From contig WLWZ01000001.1 in NCBI GenBank assembly GCA_012103315.1, positions 744,001 to 808,000 on the forward strand: a DNA stretch of 64,000 nt, read 5' to 3'. The notes under the pieces are model-generated. The model was not told where the DNA came from. It made no database searches and saw only the letters and a program-made list of their open reading frames with translations. Below are positions 25,162 to 34,841 of this stretch, piece after piece (the first letter of the stretch is position 1; the number at the start of each line of letters is the position of its first letter). Position numbers and translations under genes: made by a program. This stretch comes from Alphaproteobacteria bacterium. Lineage in GTDB: Bacteria; Pseudomonadota; Alphaproteobacteria; MPNO01; UBA2964.

Positions 25162-26438
25162 CCGATATCGATGTTACAATCAAGGCATTGGGTGCCAAAG
25201 GCGACGGCGTAGCTGAAACTGACGGTGGTGCTATTTTCGTGCCGTTCGCAGCGCCTGGCGATCTCGTTAATATTCGCGTCAATAAGTCTAAGGACGGCAG
25301 ACGTCGCGGCAAAGTCCTGTCGGTGACAGAAGCAGGACCTGATCGTCACCCTGCAGCTTGCGAACATTTTACCCAGTGTGGCGGATGTTCTGTACAACAT
25401 CTTACGCCGGCGTCTTATCAGAGCTGGAAACGCGAGATCGTCTGTCAGGCGCTTAAACGACAAAATCTGGACACCGCTATCGTTGCTAATCTGATCACAG
25501 GTTCCGTGGGCGAACGCCGCCGGGCAAGGCTTTCAGCTCGACGTCTTGCCGGTGGTACGATTCTTGGGTTTTTCGAAATGGGCAGCCACCGAATAGTTAA
25601 TTTAGAGCAATGCCCGGTATTACATTCGGATATTACCTCAATTTTCCCTGCGCTACGAAGTTTGTTGGATGAACTCCTTGAAGTGCGGTCTGCCGCGGAA
25701 GTAGCTGTTACACGTTCTGATACCGGGTTGGATATCACTCTGTTAATGCCGGGGGAAACCGATCTGACGGTACGAGAGACACTTGCGACATTCGCCGAAA
25801 CCAATGATGTCGCGCGTATCAGCTGGAAACCTCTGCAACCTAAGGCAGGAGATGATGCTGAACCGATTGTGGCGCGCCGGTCCGTTGCGATGAAATTTGG
25901 CGATATACAAACGGAAATTCCGCCTGATGCCTTTATTCAGCCGACATCCTGGGGTGAACAGGTGTTATGTGAGAATGTCATGGCGGCAGTAAACGGCGCC
26001 GACAAGGTTGTCGAACTGTTTGCCGGTTGCGGCGCCTTTGCATTGCCAATAGCAATGTCAGGTAGCCAAGTCTTTGCCGTCGATTTGGCGCAGGATCATC
26101 TTGGAGCGCTATCTCGCACAGCGAGGTCTAATGGGCTGGGAGAGCGTATTAAGGTTGAGGCAAGAAACCTCGACCGACGCCCCTTGGCTGGCCCAGAGCT
26201 CGATGGATTGGATGTGGTAGTTTTGGATCCGCCGCGTGCTGGGGCTTCGGCTCAGGCAGGTCTACTTGCGAATAGTGCGATCCCCACGATTGTCTATATA
26301 TCTTGCAATCCGCAAAGTTTTGCGCGCGATGCCCGAAAATTAATTGATGGTGGATATGAGCTAGAGTCGGTGTTGCCCATTGATCAATTTTTGTGGTCGC
26401 CGCATGTCGAATTGGTGAGCGTGTTTAGGAGCTCTTAA
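25158..26438 (+). CDS. TrmA/RlmD-family RNA 5-methyluridine methyltransferase
   Basis: 426 residues from a GTG that overlaps the tlyA stop (GTGA). It has an N-terminal TRAM-like beta domain (GAKGDGVAETDGGAIFVPFAAPGD), iron-sulfur cysteines in CEHFTQCGGCSVQHL and EQCPVLH, the SAM-binding VVELFAGCGAFALP and the C-terminal catalytic cysteine in VYISCNPQSFARD. This layout belongs to RlmD/RlmC/TrmA enzymes, which make m5U in rRNA or tRNA; the target base cannot be told apart here. The end of the gene lies three bases from the end of convergent aroC. Confidence 0.9.
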   Translation: MTDIDVTIKALGAKGDGVAETDGGAIFVPFAAPGDLVNIRVNKSKDGRRRGKVLSVTEAGPDRHPAACEHFTQCGGCSVQHLTPASYQSWKREIVCQALKRQNLDTAIVANLITGSVGERRRARLSARRLAGGTILGFFEMGSHRIVNLEQCPVLHSDITSIFPALRSLLDELLEVRSAAEVAVTRSDTGLDITLLMPGETDLTVRETLATFAETNDVARISWKPLQPKAGDDAEPIVARRSVAMKFGDIQTEIPPDAFIQPTSWGEQVLCENVMAAVNGADKVVELFAGCGAFALPIAMSGSQVFAVDLAQDHLGALSRTARSNGLGERIKVEARNLDRRPLAGPELDGLDVVVLDPPRAGASAQAGLLANSAIPTIVYISCNPQSFARDARKLIDGGYELESVLPIDQFLWSPHVELVSVFRSS

Positions 26439-26441
26439 CGC

Positions 26442-27512
26442 TCAACCGCACTGCCCACGATGGCGCAACAGATGGTCTGCCAGAACACAGGCCATCATAG
26501 CTTCACCCACCGGTACCGCCCGAATGCCAACGCAGGGATCATGACGTCCCTTAGTTTCAACTGTCGTATTTCTTCCTTGGCGCGTGATGGTGTTTCTGGG
26601 TGTCAGGATCGAGCTGGTTGGTTTAACAGCAAACCGGATAACGATATCCTGGCCAGTAGAGATGCCCCCGAGAATGCCCCCGGCATTGTTTGATCCAAAT
26701 GTGACCTTGCCGTCCTTCATACGCATTTCGTCGGCATTGTCTTCGCCAGACAAGGCAGCCGCATCGAAGCCAGCGCCGATTTCGACACCTTTGACCGCGT
26801 TGATGCTCATCATTGCAGCTGCAAGGTCGCCATCAAGTTTGCCATAAATTGGAGCACCTAGTCCCGCGGGAAGACCGGATGCAACTATTTCAATGACCGC
26901 ACCAACCGAAGAGCCTGATTTGCGAATGCCGTCTAAATAATTTTCCCAGTGTGCTGCGGTCTTTGCGTCGGGGCACCAAAAGGGGTTTTTCTCGCGCTGT
27001 GACCAATTCCATTTATTTCGATCAATGGTTTCAGTTCCCATCTGAACCATTGCGCCGCGAATTTTTACGGAGCGGCCCAGTATCTTTCGGGCGACACCAC
27101 CCGCGGCAACCCGCATGGCGGTTTCTCGCGCGCTGGGTCGACCACCGCCGCGATAGTCACGTACACCGTATTTTTTCCAATAGGCGTAGTCGGCATGGCC
27201 TGGTCGAAACTTATCTTTGATCGCTGAGTAATCTTTGCTGCGGGCATCCTGATTCTGAATGAGCAGGCTTATCGGTGTGCCGGTGGTTTTTCCTTCAAAA
27301 ACACCGGATAGGATTGAGACCTGATCGGGTTCCTGACGTTGTGTCACGAAGCGCGATGTTCCCGGTTTGCGTTGGTCGAGCCAGGTTTGAAGATCGGCTT
27401 CAGTAATTGCGATTCCGGGCGGGGTGCCGTCGACGACGCAACCAATGGCCGGGCCATGGCTTTCTCCCCAGGTGGTCACGCGAAAAAGCGTACCAAAACT
27501 ATTGTCGGACAT
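26442..27512 (-). CDS. aroC: Chorismate synthase
   Basis: 356 residues, normal for AroC. Signatures are [14 protein letters not shown] near the start, the FMN/substrate loop [31 protein letters not shown], and near the end [17 protein letters not shown]. It removes phosphate from 5-enolpyruvylshikimate 3-phosphate to give chorismate, the last common step to aromatic amino acids, folate and ubiquinone. It is transcribed in the same direction as fabI with about 33 bases between. Confidence 0.97.
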   Translation of the reverse strand: MSDNSFGTLFRVTTWGESHGPAIGCVVDGTPPGIAITEADLQTWLDQRKPGTSRFVTQRQEPDQVSILSGVFEGKTTGTPISLLIQNQDARSKDYSAIKDKFRPGHADYAYWKKYGVRDYRGGGRPSARETAMRVAAGGVARKILGRSVKIRGAMVQMGTETIDRNKWNWSQREKNPFWCPDAKTAAHWENYLDGIRKSGSSVGAVIEIVASGLPAGLGAPIYGKLDGDLAAAMMSINAVKGVEIGAGFDAAALSGEDNADEMRMKDGKVTFGSNNAGGILGGISTGQDIVIRFAVKPTSSILTPRNTITRQGRNTTVETKGRHDPCVGIRAVPVGEAMMACVLADHLLRHRGQCG

Positions 27513-27545
27513 TTAATTAGCCCCGAATTCCTAAAGCTCTTTAGC

Positions 27546-28367
27546 TTAGTCCCCGGTTACCACACTGATGTCGGGTGCGTCGACTGCTTTCATCCCGACC
27601 ACGTTATAGCCGCAATCGACATGATGCACTTCACCTGTAACACCTTTGGAAAGGTCGGATAACAAATAGAGTCCGGCACCGCCGACGTCATCAATGGTGA
27701 CATTGCGTTTCAGCGGAGCATTTAACTCATTCCATTTAAGGATATAGCGGAAGTCGCCAATGCCCGAAGCTGCCAGCGTTCTGATTGGACCGGCAGAGAT
27801 CGCATTCACTCTGATATCTTCTTTGCCAAGGTCGACCGCGAGATATCGAACGCTGCATTCCAACGCGGCTTTCGCAACGCCCATGACGTTGTAGTGAGGG
27901 ACAACGCGTTCTGATCCCGCATATGTAAGGGTTACTATACTGCCACCTTTATTCATCAGTGGCTGTGCAGCGCGGCAAACCGACGTGAATGAATAGCAAG
28001 AAATCGCCATGGTTTGGGCGAAGTTCTGTGCCGATGTATCGAGATAGCGGCCGGTAAGTTCGTTCTTGTCAGAAAATGCAATCGCGTGAATGACAAAGTC
28101 GAGCGACCCCCATTTTTCGCTGAGCGTAGCAAAAACCTGTTCGATGCTTTGGTCGTCAGAAACGTCACACTCGATTAGGACATCGCTCCCCAGCCCTTCA
28201 GCCAATGGACGTACGCGTTTTTCGAGAACTTCATTTTGATAGGTGAAAGCGACTTCGGCTCCCTGGTCGACAACAGCTTTGGTAATTCCCCATGCAATTG
28301 ATCGATCATTCGCGACGCCCATGATGAGGCCTTTTTTGCCCTTCATGAGAGATGCTGGCTCGGTCAT
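27546..28367 (-). CDS. fabI: Enoyl-[acyl-carrier-protein] reductase (NADH)
   Basis: 273 residues of the FabI branch of short-chain reductases: KGLIMGVANDRSIAWGI (NADH binding), the active-site Tyr/Lys pair in PHYNVMGVAKAALE, and NAISAGPIRTLAASGI. It reduces the trans-2-enoyl-ACP double bond in each round of fatty acid elongation and is the target of triclosan and isoniazid-like inhibitors. The order fabI-aroC on one strand is common in Alphaproteobacteria. Confidence 0.96.
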   Translation of the reverse strand: MTEPASLMKGKKGLIMGVANDRSIAWGITKAVVDQGAEVAFTYQNEVLEKRVRPLAEGLGSDVLIECDVSDDQSIEQVFATLSEKWGSLDFVIHAIAFSDKNELTGRYLDTSAQNFAQTMAISCYSFTSVCRAAQPLMNKGGSIVTLTYAGSERVVPHYNVMGVAKAALECSVRYLAVDLGKEDIRVNAISAGPIRTLAASGIGDFRYILKWNELNAPLKRNVTIDDVGGAGLYLLSDLSKGVTGEVHHVDCGYNVVGMKAVDAPDISVVTGD

Positions 28368-28501
28368 TTGTTATTCACCCCTTTACGCAAATACTATCGA
28401 CACAATCCTACACGAAAGGATTCATGCGGCAAAGTCAGAGCTTAGCCACGCATTAAACACCTGTTTACGCGTCAATGAATGCCGCAGCAAGCACTCTGCG
28501 C

Positions 28502-28981
28502 TTAGTTTACGATTTGCCAACTTCCATCTGTTTGGCGGCAAGCTTGGCCATAGGCCTGCTCCGTTTTTCCGTCAATGGTAACAGTGTGTTGATACTCACG
28601 ACATGGTTGACCGTTGTCCGCGCTAGCAACAGTTCTCGTTGGTGTGACTGTGCCTGAATTACCAGTATCGGGGTTAGACCAGCTCGAAGACTGCCCTACA
28701 GGGTTGGTCTCAAGTGCAGTCTGTTGCGTCCGAGCAGCGTGCATCTGGTCAACTTTGTCGAGTTTTTTACCGATCCGGCTTCCGAGAAAGACACCGAGTG
28801 CAGCACCGGCTGCTGAGGCAGCTACCCTGCCTTTGCCACCGCCAATTTGAGAGCCGAGAAGGCCGCCAATTACGCCGCCAATAATGGCGCCACCTGTTTC
28901 GTTTTGGTCGTTTCCTGCACAGGCAGTTAAGCCCAGTCCGAACATGCCGATCATGGCGACGGTCACTAGTCTTTTCATCAT
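28502..28981 (-). CDS. Glycine-zipper lipoprotein (17-kDa surface antigen type)
   Basis: 159 residues from one of two tandem ATGs (28981 and 28978) preceded by GAGG and GGGAA. The signal peptide ends in a lipobox, LGLTACAG. Then comes a glycine-zipper segment (GGAIIGGVIGGLLGSQIGGGKGRVAASAAGAALGVFLGSRIG) that can pack in membranes, and a C-terminal domain with a Cys pair (QPCREYQHTVTIDGKTEQAYGQACRQ). This is the layout of the rickettsial 17-kDa antigen / RT0821-Lpp1724 surface lipoproteins found across Alphaproteobacteria. Probably in the outer membrane; the role is structural or unknown. Confidence 0.85.
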   Translation of the reverse strand: MMKRLVTVAMIGMFGLGLTACAGNDQNETGGAIIGGVIGGLLGSQIGGGKGRVAASAAGAALGVFLGSRIGKKLDKVDQMHAARTQQTALETNPVGQSSSWSNPDTGNSGTVTPTRTVASADNGQPCREYQHTVTIDGKTEQAYGQACRQTDGSWQIVN

Positions 28982-29196
28982 TTCCCAAACCTCACGCAAA
29001 TTAGTCAGTCAAAATAATACAAGATCATAACAATAAATCCTGAAAGACTTTCGTTGTGATCAATTTTATTATGTATAGATGGGTATCCAAGCATTATTAG
29101 TGCAAGCCTTTTGGTGAATTGGTATAGCGCGTTTCTGACGCCACCCTTGTAATAATTATGTAACTTGTTGAATTAAAAGGAATTTTAAATATACGT

Positions 29197-29787
29197 ATGG
29201 CAAATGACAGGCAAAAAAAACCATTAGAGTTTTTTAGAGAATGGTTTGCTGATGCAGAAAAATCGGAGCCGGGTTTGGCTGAGGCGATGACACTCGCAAC
29301 GGCTGATCAATCTGGCACGCCTTCTGCAAGGATGGTGCTACTCAAAGAGGCGACTGAAAAGGGGTTCGTATTTTATACCAATTTGGCGAGCCAAAAAGGT
29401 CTGGAATTAGCGAAAAATCCTAAAGCTGCTCTGGTATTTCATTGGAAATCACTTAAGCGTCAGGTGCGCATTTCTGGTGCTGTAGAGCCTGTTAGCGAAA
29501 TGGAGGCTGATGCTTATTTCGAGAGTCGTGCCCGCGGTGCACAGATTGGTGCTTGGGCGTCTGATCAGTCACGCGCAATGGAAAGCCAGTTTGATCTCGA
29601 GAAGAACGTTGCAAAATTGACTGCCAAGTTTGGTGTTTCAAAAGTGACGCGCCCTCCTCATTGGTCTGGTTTTTGTGTTATTCCCTCTGCGATTGAATTC
29701 TGGGAAGAACGTCCTTTCCGCCTTCACCGGAGAATCTTGTATCGTTTGGAGAACGGTGAATGGTCCGTAAGGCATTTATTTCCTTAA
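29197..29787 (+). CDS. pdxH: Pyridoxamine 5'-phosphate oxidase
   Basis: 196 residues, slightly shorter than E. coli PdxH. Conserved FMN-binding blocks are [44 protein letters not shown] and the C-terminal [18 protein letters not shown]. It oxidises pyridoxine or pyridoxamine phosphate to pyridoxal phosphate, which several enzymes of this window (for example the class V aminotransferase) need. An AAAGGAA site precedes the ATG. The 215-base region before it is AT-rich and shows no gene. Confidence 0.95.
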   Translation: MANDRQKKPLEFFREWFADAEKSEPGLAEAMTLATADQSGTPSARMVLLKEATEKGFVFYTNLASQKGLELAKNPKAALVFHWKSLKRQVRISGAVEPVSEMEADAYFESRARGAQIGAWASDQSRAMESQFDLEKNVAKLTAKFGVSKVTRPPHWSGFCVIPSAIEFWEERPFRLHRRILYRLENGEWSVRHLFP

Positions 29788-29896
29788 ATAGATTTTTCGA
29801 AATAACTTGAATGCTGCTTAAAAAACGTCAAATCTACGATGACGGAATAATTTGGCCGTCGCGCTAATTGGCATCGATTGGTGTCGGGAGGAAAAC

Positions 29897-30760
29897 ATGA
29901 TCAAAACGATTCTTGCTTGTGTCAGCAGTGGTGATTCAGGTCAGACGGTTCTTGAAACTGTTGGACGAATAGCGACGCGGTTTGACTCCCATATTGAGGT
30001 ATTGCACGTCCGTGCTGATCCGCGTGGCCTCGTTCCTTATACCGGAGAAGGCATGGACGGCTCCATGATCGAGGAGATCATGGAAGTAACCGAGAAAGAA
30101 GGTGGCGAACGTGCTGTCCATGCACGCGAAATATTCGACTCATTCTGTCAATCAAGTGGTATCGCCATCGCAGATGCGCCAAATGGTCAATCCGGCCCGA
30201 CGATATGTTGGCGGGAAGAAAGTGGCCGTGAAGACGAGATCGTCGCCATCCGTGGCCGCTTGTTTGATGTTGTGGCTGTAGGCCGACCTGTAAAAGACTC
30301 AGCGTTGCCATCGCCGATTACGTTGGAAGCAGCACTTCTGGATACCGGGCGTCCGACGCTCGTGGCGTCGCCTGAGTTGCCCGCTAATACTGGCAGCCAC
30401 GTTGCAGTAGCTTGGGAAAGTAGTCCCGAAGCCGCGCATGCAATTGGGGCGGCTATGCCGATTCTTGAGAAGGCCGATAAGGTCACTCTGCTTGCGGCAG
30501 ACCCAGTCGAGCCGCCGTCAATTCCGCCAGAAGAGGGCGTGACCCGGTTGGCGTGGTCCGGTATTGACGCTGAAATTATGCGTTTTGACGTCCAAGAAGA
30601 CGAAATTGGTGCGGCCTATTTGAAACATGCAAAACAGGTGAATGCGGATATGTTAGTTAAAGGCGCCTATTCGCGTAGCCGCGTCCGTCAGATGATTTTA
30701 GGGGGACGTACACGATATATCATCACGGCAACTGAAATTCCGGTCTTGCTTTGCAAGTGA
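29897..30760 (+). CDS. Universal stress protein with two Usp domains
   Basis: 287 residues from the ATG at 29897, which has GGGAGG about five bases upstream. The first Usp half begins IKTILACVSSGDSGQTVLETVGRIATRFDSHIEVLHV. The second begins NTGSHVAVAWESSPEAAHAIGAAMPIL and ends KGAYSRSRVRQMILGGRTRYI with TEIPVLLCK, which matches the end of ATP-binding Usp proteins. Tandem-Usp proteins of this size are common in Alphaproteobacteria and act in stress survival; the ligand is unknown. It is followed by an SDR gene after about 26 bases. Confidence 0.88.
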   Translation: MIKTILACVSSGDSGQTVLETVGRIATRFDSHIEVLHVRADPRGLVPYTGEGMDGSMIEEIMEVTEKEGGERAVHAREIFDSFCQSSGIAIADAPNGQSGPTICWREESGREDEIVAIRGRLFDVVAVGRPVKDSALPSPITLEAALLDTGRPTLVASPELPANTGSHVAVAWESSPEAAHAIGAAMPILEKADKVTLLAADPVEPPSIPPEEGVTRLAWSGIDAEIMRFDVQEDEIGAAYLKHAKQVNADMLVKGAYSRSRVRQMILGGRTRYIITATEIPVLLCK

Positions 30761-30786
30761 TGAGCTCTTTGGCGTCAAAAAATTGA

Positions 30787-31527
30787 ATGACGGATCCCGT
30801 TAAATCTATAGTTCTGACAGGAGCTAGCCGAGGCATTGGCCATGCAACTGTTAAGAGATTTAGCGATGCCGGCTGGCGCATAATTACGTGTTCTCGGGAA
30901 GATATCCCCGATGATTGCCGACGGGATCCAAATTGGGCGCACCACATTTCAACAGATCTCGCAGATCCGAAAAGTGTCGATGCCTTTGTTAGACAGGCAA
31001 ATGATGTTTTGGGTAACGATGGTCTGCATGCGTTGATAAACAATGCCGCTCAATCGCCTAAGACACCTTATAAAGAACGGTTAGGGTCTCTCAACGGCAG
31101 TCTGGATGATTGGCGCGAAGTCTATGATCTAAATCTTTTTGCGCCTCTTTCACTGGCCCGCGGATTCGCCGCTGCTTTGCATCGGGCAGAAGGATCCATC
31201 GTCAATATTACATCGATCGCCGGTCATGCAATCCATCCGTTTGCAGGATCGGCCTATTCGACTTCGAAATCGGCGCTTTCAGCACTTACTCGTGAGATGG
31301 CAGTTGAGTTTGCTGAGTTGGGTGTGCGGGTGAATGCTGTCGCCCCAGGTGAAATAGCGACTGAAATGATCGGTGCGGAGTATGAGTCGCTTATCCCGCG
31401 AATACCGTTGAACCGAATGGGTACGGCGGATGAAGTTGCTTCGGTTATCTTCCAGCTTTGTGGTGAGGATTTTGGTTACGTGACTGGTTCAGAAATTTTT
31501 GTCACTGGTGGTCAACACCTGTTCTAG
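30787..31527 (+). CDS. Short-chain dehydrogenase/reductase
   Basis: 246 residues with the classical SDR marks: TGASRGIGHATV (NAD(P)-binding), NNAAQS, the catalytic Ser in NITSIAGHA, the YSTSKSA motif (Tyr-x3-Lys) and VAPGEIATEM. It carries out an NAD(P)-dependent oxidation or reduction of an unidentified alcohol or ketone. It follows the Usp gene on the same strand and its 3' end meets the convergent PadR-like gene nine bases on. Confidence 0.92.
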   Translation: MTDPVKSIVLTGASRGIGHATVKRFSDAGWRIITCSREDIPDDCRRDPNWAHHISTDLADPKSVDAFVRQANDVLGNDGLHALINNAAQSPKTPYKERLGSLNGSLDDWREVYDLNLFAPLSLARGFAAALHRAEGSIVNITSIAGHAIHPFAGSAYSTSKSALSALTREMAVEFAELGVRVNAVAPGEIATEMIGAEYESLIPRIPLNRMGTADEVASVIFQLCGEDFGYVTGSEIFVTGGQHLF

Positions 31528-31536
31528 CGGACTACG

Positions 31537-32088
31537 TTAATCCGATGTCAGGCTGGTTTTTAAGCCGCGCAGCCATTCAAGCCTATCTTCGACTTGCCCG
31601 ATGTCGTGATCCAGCCAATCGATCAATAACCCAGGGTCTTCGCTATGATGGCCCCGTAAATCGACGAGTCTGGCAAGTTCTCCTTCGCATGCCTCGATCA
31701 TCATCTCTACCTGATCGCTCTGATCTGAGACATCGAGCAGATGGAGGAAGCGGAATTTTAGGGCGAGAATTAGTTTTGCGACATCATTAACAGGTGGTCG
31801 CACAGCAGCACGCAACAGGGATGCAAGTTCCGAACGCCCGTTTTCTGTGAGTGTCAAAATAGCTTCCGGAATCTCTTCGGTCTCAGTTTCTTCCGTCTCA
31901 ACGAGACCTTCGAAACGCAAAAGTTCGATCGAGGTTCCCATCAAATCGAGCGAAGGGCCGGCGATACGACTCGTAAAATTGCGGACGGCAGCGGCGAGGG
32001 CTGCATAGGTCATCGGTCCACCGGCCAGAATACCGAGGGCGGCGAGACGTACCGCTTCACGCGGAAGAAGAGAATTGTCCTTATACAC
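31537..32088 (-). CDS. PadR-like winged-helix regulator
   Basis: 183 residues with an N-terminal winged helix (AVRLAALGILAGGPMTYAALAAAVRNFTSRIAG...ELLRFEGLVE, wing AILTLTENGRSEL) and a C-terminal, mostly helical acidic domain (EMMIEACEGELARLVDLRG...VEDRLEWLRGLK) like the Vir-type dimerisation domain of PadR proteins. It probably acts as a repressor. An 8-base inverted repeat with a 15-base spacer lies 31-61 bases upstream of its start, a candidate autoregulatory site. The assignment to PadR rests on the layout and is not certain. Confidence 0.65.
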   Translation of the reverse strand: MYKDNSLLPREAVRLAALGILAGGPMTYAALAAAVRNFTSRIAGPSLDLMGTSIELLRFEGLVETEETETEEIPEAILTLTENGRSELASLLRAAVRPPVNDVAKLILALKFRFLHLLDVSDQSDQVEMMIEACEGELARLVDLRGHHSEDPGLLIDWLDHDIGQVEDRLEWLRGLKTSLTSD

Positions 32089-32118
32089 GTCGTATGTCCG
32101 AATATCGTCGTTTCAGAG

Positions 32119-32149
32119 GCATATTATACACCTAATGGGCCTAATATGC
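32119..32149. promoter_or_regulatory. Inverted repeat upstream of the PadR-like gene
   Basis: GCATATTA (32119-32126) and TAATATGC (32142-32149) are exact inverted arms with 15 bases between them. Center-to-center spacing is 23 bases, about two helical turns. The repeat lies in the 118-base gap between the regulator start and the end of fumarase, where the regulator's promoter must be. Autoregulation through this site is inferred. Confidence 0.4.
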
Positions 32150-32206
32150 GGTGAAATTTCAAGGTAGATGACCTAACAGTTATAAGTCGTCTGACAAATA
32201 CCACGC

Positions 32207-33832
32207 CTAAGCGCTAGGCCGCGTAACCTCTGAGAAAAAGTCATTCCCTTTATCATCGACAACAATGAAAGCAGGGAAATCTTCGACTTCAATGCGCCAG
32301 ACAGCTTCCATGCCGAGCTCTTCATACTCAACGCATTCGACCTTTTTAATGCAGTCCTGTGCCAGGCGCGCTGCTGGACCACCAATTGATCCAAGATAAA
32401 ACCCACCATGCTCTTTGCAGGCATCCGTAACTTGTTTCGACCGGTTACCTTTAGCGAGCATGACAAAACTACCGCCCTGTGCCTGGAAGTCGGCAACATA
32501 CGAATCCATGCGGCCTGCTGTTGTCGGGCCAAATGACCCCGATGCGAAGCCGGTTGGTGTCTTTGCGGGGCCTGCATAGTACACAGGATGATCGCGCATA
32601 TAATCCGGCATCGGTTCACCAGCTTTGAGCCGTTCAGAAATTTTTAGATGTGCAAGGTCGCGTGCGACAATCAGGGAGCCCGTGAGTGCTAGCCGAGTCT
32701 TGATCGGATAGCCGGATAGCGTTTTCCGTATATCGTCCATGGGCTGATTGAGATTGACTGAAACGACCTCCCCGCCCAAGGAGCCTTCTTCAACATCGGG
32801 CATGTACTGCGCGGGATTGGTCTCAAGCTGCTCAAGAAAAATGCCGTCTTTTGTGATTTTGCCGAGCGCTTGTCTATCGGCGGAGCAGGAAACGCCAATG
32901 CCGATGGGCAATGATGCGCCATGCCGGGGGAGCCGGACGACCCGGACATCATGGCAAAAGTATTTCCCACCAAATTGAGCGCCAATTCCCATTTCGCGAG
33001 TCAAAGCTAGGATATGCGCTTCCATTTCGAGGTCACGGAAAGCCTGACCATTTTCATTCCCTTGCGTCGGCAGCCCATCTAGATACCGGGTGCTGGCGAG
33101 TTTTGTCGTTTTAAGATTGAACTCCGCGGAAGTGCCGCCGATAACAATTGCTAAATGATAAGGTGGGCAGGCCGCCGTGCCGAGCAGTCTGATCTGGTCT
33201 TCCAGAAATGAGATGAGTCGGTCAGGATTTAACATGGAGGGGGTTTGTTGAAACAAGAACGACTTGTTTGCCGAACCGCCGCCTTTAGCGATAAACAGGA
33301 ATTTGTAGGCGTCGCCTCCAGTTGCATAGAGTTCGATCTGTGCTGGCAGATTATTGCCGGTGTTTTTTTCTTCATACATCGAGAGTGGTGCGAGCTGTGA
33401 ATAGCGCAGATTGCTCTCCGTAAACGTTTTTGCGACACCCGCTGCCAGGGCGGCTTCGTCATTGCCATCTGTCCAGACATTCTGGCCTTTCTTACCCATG
33501 ATGATGGCGGTACCGGTATCCTGACACATCGGCAGAACGCCACCAGCAGCGATGTTTGCATTCTTCAAAAGATCCCATGCAACGAAATGATCGTTCGGGG
33601 AGGCATCCTCATCATCAAGAATGGCAACGAGTTGTTTGAGATGACCAGGTCGCAGAAAATGGGCGGTATCGTAATATGCTTCGGCAGCTAGTTTGGTTAA
33701 GGCCTCTGTTTCTACGGTCAGTACCTCCGTGCCATTGAGACTGCTCACCCCGACATGGTCAGATGTCAGTTTTCGGTATTCCGGTTCCTCTTGGGCCACA
33801 GGAAACATTTCGTGGTACGTAAAATCCGACAT
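32207..33832 (-). CDS. fumA: Class I (iron-sulfur) fumarate hydratase
   Basis: 541 residues, the usual length of class I fumarases that combine the alpha and beta parts in one chain. It shows [19 protein letters not shown] (cluster-binding region), [20 protein letters not shown] and the C-terminal beta-type domain with [19 protein letters not shown]. It hydrates fumarate to malate in the TCA cycle and needs an oxygen-sensitive [4Fe-4S] cluster. It lies downstream of sspB on the same strand; a 7-base inverted repeat (33871-33888) lies between the two and might act as terminator or operator. Confidence 0.95.
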   Translation of the reverse strand: MSDFTYHEMFPVAQEEPEYRKLTSDHVGVSSLNGTEVLTVETEALTKLAAEAYYDTAHFLRPGHLKQLVAILDDEDASPNDHFVAWDLLKNANIAAGGVLPMCQDTGTAIIMGKKGQNVWTDGNDEAALAAGVAKTFTESNLRYSQLAPLSMYEEKNTGNNLPAQIELYATGGDAYKFLFIAKGGGSANKSFLFQQTPSMLNPDRLISFLEDQIRLLGTAACPPYHLAIVIGGTSAEFNLKTTKLASTRYLDGLPTQGNENGQAFRDLEMEAHILALTREMGIGAQFGGKYFCHDVRVVRLPRHGASLPIGIGVSCSADRQALGKITKDGIFLEQLETNPAQYMPDVEEGSLGGEVVSVNLNQPMDDIRKTLSGYPIKTRLALTGSLIVARDLAHLKISERLKAGEPMPDYMRDHPVYYAGPAKTPTGFASGSFGPTTAGRMDSYVADFQAQGGSFVMLAKGNRSKQVTDACKEHGGFYLGSIGGPAARLAQDCIKKVECVEYEELGMEAVWRIEVEDFPAFIVVDDKGNDFFSEVTRPSA

Positions 33833-33898
33833 AGCTGATATCCGTTTTAAAATTTGTAGATGGTCCGCGTCACAAAACTCTTTTTGTGCAGCTGCGCG

Positions 33899-34402
33899 TT
33901 ATTTTTTACGAAAACTATCGAGAGCAACTACCGTCCCGTCGTCCGATGCTAATACCGTTGCTGAGTTCTCGTCGTCTGTATCAGCGGTTGTTTCGATCGT
34001 TTCCGCTTCATCGTCTTCGGTCGTCAGTTGCGCAAGACCGGCGCCCTCTTCTTGACCGAACTGCAACCCAAACTTTACCGATGGATCAACAAAGGCGGTC
34101 ACCGCATCGTAAGGGACAAATAGCCGCTCCCGTTTACCGCCAAAGCTTAATGTAACAGCAAATGATTCATCGGTGACATCCAAATCCCAGAACTGGTGCT
34201 CAAGAACGATCGTCATTTCTTCCGGATATTGCACGCCAAGAACCGGAGAAATGTCGACCCCTGCCTTCCGTGTTTCGAAGGTGATATAGAAATTGTGGTC
34301 GCTTGGCAGCCCTTGATCACGCGCGATCTCAAGGGCGTCGCGTAGGACATTGCGCATCGCGCGGTCTACAAGCTTGGCATAGTCGATTATTTCGTCAGTC
34401 AT
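33899..34402 (-). CDS. sspB: SspB-like ClpXP adaptor, alphaproteobacterial type
   Basis: 167 residues. The N-terminal domain (IDYAKLVDRAMRNVLRDALEIARDQGLPSDHNFYITFETRKAGVDISPVL...FWDLDVTDESFAVTLSFGGKRERLFVPYDAVTAFVDPS) is the alphaproteobacterial SspB fold that grips ssrA-tagged proteins. The acidic middle is followed by a short C-terminal tail (VALDSFRKK), which in SspB docks on ClpX. It delivers tagged, unfinished proteins to the ClpXP protease. The ssrA gene that encodes the tag lies immediately upstream on the same strand, which is a striking match of function and position. Confidence 0.9.
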   Translation of the reverse strand: MTDEIIDYAKLVDRAMRNVLRDALEIARDQGLPSDHNFYITFETRKAGVDISPVLGVQYPEEMTIVLEHQFWDLDVTDESFAVTLSFGGKRERLFVPYDAVTAFVDPSVKFGLQFGQEEGAGLAQLTTEDDEAETIETTADTDDENSATVLASDDGTVVALDSFRKK

Positions 34403-34484
34403 GATGTGTGCAGTTTTACGAGATTTACCCTTGGCACCGCAAGGGTGCAGAGACAGACGTCGATATAAGCGTATTAGTATAAGT

Positions 34485-34800
34485 GGGGGGTATTCTGTTA
34501 CTAGGAACCCCCCGAAACCCTATCCAATTACGCAGCTAGTGCGAAATCTTGAGATGCAACATTATCGTTTGCATTTATAAATTAGCCCGATAACGGCGGT
34601 ACCATGCCGGACGAAAAACCAGTCTTTACACGCGCGTCGATCCTATTTCGCCCCCAAAGACATTCGAGAAAACCCCGAAAGAAAGAAATTGGTGGAGGCG
34701 CCGGGTACCGCCCCCGGGTCCGCATCGCTTATTTCACAAGTCGTTTATCGTCATAGCTGGTTGCCCAGCACTTCCAATATAGGGTGATTCTGCCCTAAAT
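34485..34800 (-). ncRNA. ssrA: Permuted two-piece tmRNA
   Basis: Read on the minus strand, the acceptor piece comes first (from about 34800) and ends in GCGCCTCCACCA at 34690. A 34-base spacer (34689-34656) follows, then the coding piece starting GGGGGCGAAATAGGATCGAC at 34655. The 5' GGGGGCG pairs with CGCCTCC near the CCA; its third pair is G-U, the identity mark for alanyl-tRNA synthetase. The tag frame, 34572-34528, encodes ANDNVASQDFALAA and a TAA stop. After the stop a 7-base-pair hairpin (34485-34513) may mark the end of the coding piece. tmRNA rescues stalled ribosomes with SmpB. The outer borders are estimates; the CCA end, coding start and tag are exact. This accounts for most of the 440 bases between sspB and thyA. 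Confidence 0.93.
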
Positions 34801-34841
34801 TAAAGTTAAACAGCGTCGGCCCCAATATTTCAGAAGTCGGT

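Noticed and set aside
33871-33888. Terminator between sspB and fumA
   Set aside because: The CACAAAA/TTTTGTG hairpin is symmetric but no T run follows on the minus strand; noted in the fumA entry only.
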